A stretch of DNA of 22,244 nt, taken from the NCBI GenBank assembly GCA_016706255.1, contig JADJJZ010000019.1:1-22244 (forward strand). The letters run 5' to 3'. A program made the translations under genes and the position numbers. This DNA is from Bacteroidota bacterium. Its GTDB lineage: Bacteria; Bacteroidota; Bacteroidia; Chitinophagales; BACL12. Under the pieces are notes generated by a model that ran no database searches, was not told the origin of the DNA, and saw only the letters and a list, made by a program, of their open reading frames with translations. This document shows positions 20,251 to 22,244 of the stretch, piece after piece. Each line of letters opens with the position of its first letter. Positions within the stretch are counted from its first letter, which is position 1.

Positions 20251-22244
20251 ATGCAAATTTCAACCAACCATAAGCGTCCCATTCGAAGCGGCATACGAGG
20301 GTTAATGCACAACAGCGCAAAAGCCGTTGATAGCATTGAAGGTCGGTATTGGTTGTTGGGTCTGGAACAGGAAAACACACAGATTTTGTATTCGTAATGA
20401 GGGAAAATCTGATGGAAACCGATACTTTGCCGATAATATTTTGTGTTTAACCTATACCGATGCAGGCACAATTGCCATGCGCAAGCGTTTGTTAGATTTA
20501 TTGGGCGGTTATATCGCGTGCATGTTATACGTTTCATGCATTTGTAACGATGTAATTCAGGCGAATCTCGATTATTTCGAAAACGTGAGCTTGAGCCCAT
20601 TTCGGAGTTGGAGAACGTTAATTTAATTGAGGAAATGTTGCAGGGCTGCCTAGTGATCATCAAATTAAAAAAATTAAAAGGTGATACCAGTTATGATGTA
20701 AGTCGCCTGAATAATTTTTAAAATGAGAAACGAAAAGATGAGGATTGGGATGAAAACAGATTAAATACTGCAATGAATCAATATATTGCGGATTTACCCA
20801 ATCGTGAGGATTATATTTATAAAAAGGAAGTACAAAAACAGGGGTTAAAATTGGTGACATAAAGCAGAAAGATTTACAGGCGGAAATGAATAAAATGGAA
20901 AAACCCGCGCTACTGATGATTTTGTATCCTGAATATGTTGCCAGAATGAAGGCCCTTGGCCGATACGATTACAGCGATATGATTTTATGGGTTATCAAAG
21001 CATTTAAAGACCCTTCGCCTGCAGGAGGAAAATATGTTGCGCAATTATCCAAGGCGCGGTATTTATATTTTTGGTAGATGAATTTCAAGGATACCAATGG
21101 CGCACAAAATAAGTCAGTAAATTTACTGATTAGTTATTGGGATGTTCCAAACGTTTTTGCGGTTGGAGATGACGATCAGAGTATATTTGAATTTCCAGGA
21201 GCGCGTGTAAAAAACATCATCGATTTTTATCGCTCTTATGAAAGCGAAATTCAGGTGGTTGTTTTTAACTGAAAATTACCGTTCGCATCAGGCAATTTTA
21301 GATGCTTCAAAAAGTATTATTGAGTCAAATAAGGAGCGGCTTATAAACAGGCTGGATGGATTGTCGAAAGTGCTTACTGCGGCGCATCCTGCTCGACAAA
21401 CATTACATGAACCGCTATTGCTTGAATATCAAAACCTGGCACAGGAACATGCCCGGTGTGCTGAACAAAGTGAAAAAAGACTAATTCAGGATGGTGTTAA
21501 TCCGGATACCATCGCGGTGTTATATCATAAACATGCACAGGCTGAAAATTAATTAATGTATTTGAAAAACGCGGTTTTACCATATCAGGGTACGCAGAAA
21601 AATAAATATTCTTGAATTACCCTTGGTAACGCAAATAATAAACATATTAAAATATCTCGGGATGAAGAAGTCGCAGAAGCCGCATGCGGAGAACATTTAT
21701 TGTTGAAATTATACGATATCCGTTTTTAGAGATTCGGCATCCATGATATTGCAGCAATTTCTGCATGGATTAGTTCGAAGCGGGATAAAAATTTTTTCTG
21801 GCGTTCTGTTTGAAGTGATAGTACGGTTTTAAGTACGATAAAATTGCGGAGTTATCCATCTATTCTTATAAAATTTGAAGCAAATATTACGCATTGGATT
21901 GCCGAGACATTTAATCTCACCTTACAAATGTTATTTGAAAAGGTATTAAATGAAAGCAGTTTGTTACAATTTTTATTAAAGGCGAAATAATCGTGTATTT
22001 AATCTACAGATATTACTACTTTATTTGACCATATAAAATCGGAAGGGTTGCGTTGCCGCGTATAACGATTAGGCAATACATGGATACGCTGGATCAAATG
22101 GAAATGCACGGATTTAAAGATTGAAATACAAAAATCGATTTCAAAACCGGGCGGTGTTAATTTTATTACCACATTTCCAGCGAAGGCTTGAATTTATGTA
22201 TGTGTTTTTAATCAGTATGAATAGCGACAAGTGGGAAAAGCGCG
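20251..22244 (+). CDS. UvrD-like superfamily I ATP-dependent DNA helicase, 3' truncated, heavily frameshifted
   Basis: This is the N-terminal two thirds or so of a UvrD/PcrA-type 3'-5' DNA helicase, cut by the window edge. The likely start is ATG 20251. A Q-motif (NAQQRKAVDSIEG) is followed by Walker A, GSGTGK then TQIL, with a 2-base AC repeat expansion between them (about 20370). Then come ILCLTYTDAGTIAMRKRL (motif Ia), FENVSL, and RYDYSDMILWVIKAF, which I recognise from Bacteroidota members. Walker B is LVDEFQDT after restoring one base near 21078. GDDDQSIFEFPGARV (motif III), LTENYRSHQAILDAS (motif IV) and a likely motif V (SEGLEF, near 22175) follow. Around a dozen breaks occur, thickening toward the end. 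It unwinds DNA for repair or recombination; a RecB-like nuclease tail cannot be judged. Promoter TACATTTG lies upstream. Confidence 0.85.

Noticed and set aside
20199..20663. Minus-strand open frame of about 154 aa
   Set aside because: It is antisense to the helicase N-terminus, where Walker A and motif Ia can be read on the plus strand. Its composition (many Cys, Arg, Asn, His) looks random.
1..22244. Programmed ribosomal frameshifting as an explanation for the broken frames
   Set aside because: There are too many sites, in unrelated genes, in both directions, and without a shared slippery sequence or following structure.
1..22244. CRISPR array, rRNA, tRNA, insertion sequence or phage module
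   Set aside because: No regularly spaced repeats, no tRNA cloverleaf or rRNA-like stretch, no transposase motifs or terminal inverted repeats, and no phage genes were seen by eye. A covariance-model or tRNA search was not possible.

Overview
This AT-rich window reads as chromosomal DNA from a member of the Bacteroidota. The evidence is the gene content: a DUF5686 outer-membrane protein, a lamin-tail protein with an FlgD/CHU_C-like C-terminal domain, a thioester alpha-2-macroglobulin, a DUF6263-like lipoprotein and a TlpA thioredoxin fused to a DUF3738-like domain. There are also TAnnTTTG promoter boxes of the Bacteroidota type, and purine-rich ribosome binding sites are nearly absent. No rRNA, tRNA, CRISPR array, insertion sequence or phage gene was seen. 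I cannot name a genus.

The quality of the sequence shapes everything else. Almost every long gene is broken by small indels or single stops, often in A/T homopolymers or dinucleotide runs. In each case the family sequence resumes immediately in another frame. Only the secreted TraB/Ere-like protein (4709-5803) and the TlpA-DUF3738 protein (8501-9691) read through cleanly. Breaks are densest near both ends of the window. I therefore report whole reconstructed genes rather than fragments, and regard most breaks as probable consensus errors; real decay cannot be excluded from sequence alone.

Layout. 1-1286 (+): 3' part of a DUF5686 protein. 1329-1969 (-): SanA/YdcF-family DUF218 protein, downstream of asd (2012-3006, -), aspartate-semialdehyde dehydrogenase. 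3116-4706 (+): helical-repeat protein ending in a SEC-C zinc motif, followed 2 nt later by the secreted TraB/Ere-like protein (4709-5803). 5903-8500 (+): secreted multidomain lamin-tail protein, converging stop-to-stop on the TlpA-DUF3738 gene (8501-9691, -). 9985-10595 (+): small outer-membrane protein. A perfect hairpin follows, then two tandem short-chain dehydrogenases (10669-11623 and 11638-12452, +), closed by a strong bidirectional terminator. 12504-20196 (-): an apparent envelope operon of lipoprotein, membrane protein and alpha-2-macroglobulin. 20251 to the window end (+): UvrD-like helicase, truncated by the edge.

The window is dominated by envelope and secreted functions: protease trap, lipoprotein, outer-membrane barrel, periplasmic thioredoxin and surface adhesin-like protein. 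It also carries amino-acid biosynthesis (asd) and a DNA helicase. The best candidate for an under-described module is the DUF6263-like lipoprotein, small membrane protein and alpha-2-macroglobulin cluster. I see no clear evidence of a wholly new system.
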